From Agriotes lineatus (Eukaryota; Arthropoda; Insecta; Coleoptera; Elateridae), in assembly GCA_940337035.1 (NCBI GenBank), contig CALNHX010001051.1:186001-250000 (forward strand): DNA of 64,000 nt, given 5' to 3'. This document shows, piece after piece, positions 63,373-64,000 of this stretch (positions within the stretch are counted from its first letter, which is position 1; the number at the start of each line of letters is the position of its first letter). The position numbers were made by a program, and so were the translations under genes. Under the pieces are notes generated by a model. It did not search any database. It worked only from the letters and a program-made list of their open reading frames with translations, and had not been told where the DNA came from.

Positions 63373-64000
63373 CTTTGTGTTGATTTGGACGCTTGGTTTA
63401 GCAAATCAATCAATCATTTTTATCAGATGAATGAATGTCAGCTCAAAGTTTCACTGACTGCATGCACAGGTGTTACACTCTCAAAATAGATTTTCGCAAA
63501 CGTTTTTCTGAATTTGCTTTCAAATTTTAACTACATTTCTAAAACTGCGCTAAAAATTAGCACTACTGTGCCTACAAAACACCGTACATTAACTCTCGCA
63601 ACAACTCAACATCGTAAAAATAAAAATGTGATAACGAAACGATAACTGAATAACCAGATGTCAAAAACATATGTATTTTGACGTTTAAAGTACACAACTT
63701 TTTCCTAGTTAAGGTCAAGCAGTATTTCGGATATGCGCACACGCTACCACGGTTGCTATACCGGAGACGTCACAAATACATTTGTGAAGCCAAAATGCCA
63801 ATTAATTTAATCATTTTGTATATATTAGTTGTACACTTAAGTCTTTTAAGAGAAAGTGTATACAAACATTTTAAAAAATTCTAAAAAATATAGTATTTCT
63901 CTTATAATTTCCTTATTAGAGCAGTTATATAAACCAGTTTTGGTACACAGTACAAATAGATAGAAATCCCTAAAGTGTGATATTATCAGCTCTACAATTA
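63373..64000 (-). promoter_or_regulatory. 5' flank and likely promoter of the TBC1D9-like gene
   Basis: No coding region. A CRE-like word (AGACGTCAC) is at about 63766-63774 in a GC-richer patch (63735-63775). I see no clear TATA box paired with an initiator. The true transcription start cannot be fixed. Confidence 0.35.

Overview
This is an AT-rich eukaryotic window. Short introns of about 50-110 bp, the splice signals, and the Jockey, RTE, Tc1/mariner, hAT and MITE repeats point to an insect, possibly a beetle (the order is a guess). It holds one conserved host gene. A TBC1D9-like Rab GTPase-activating protein runs on the minus strand from the start codon at 63372 to the stop codon at 7603. 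I could join 16 coding exons with consistent phases: 3456 nt, 1151 aa. The order is two GRAM domains, a TBC domain with both catalytic fingers, and an EF-hand. Four large introns (8343-15485, 16015-23107, 23294-39905, 40970-59588) make up most of the locus and are largely transposable elements.

Within the 8343-15485 intron, on the opposite strand, sits a small candidate gene (11559-12301). Its four exons encode a Lys/Cys-rich protein of about 149 aa that I do not recognise. The first 7.6 kb lies beyond the 3' end of the TBC1D9-like gene. It holds a TIR element (649-1543), an hAT-type MITE with an 8-bp target duplication (2563-2957), and a large foldback element whose arms are GCCGAA-rich tandem repeats (3468-5900). 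An isolated exon-like segment lies between the foldback arms.

The introns carry several non-LTR retrotransposons. These are a Jockey-type element keeping only ORF1 and the endonuclease (about 18330-20960), a longer broken relative (29439-33818), an ORF1/ORF2 LINE on the minus strand (about 23528-27780), a 5'-truncated RTE-like LINE (50373-55511), and several fragments. DNA elements include a Tc1/mariner-superfamily element with long TIRs and an internal minisatellite (43253-46031), a palindromic Tc1-like derivative (33822-35079), a pogo/Tigger-type DDE_1 element (about 52409-55182), and many hairpin MITEs.

Several insertions are nested. The DDE_1 element lies in the RTE LINE, which lies in a palindromic MITE. 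The second Jockey copy lies in the first bases of a Tc1-like TIR. A 289-bp element lies in the centre of a roughly 1-kb palindrome. I found no operons, CRISPR arrays or rRNA genes. The unusual content is repeat architecture and the nested gene, not a recognisable new enzymatic system.
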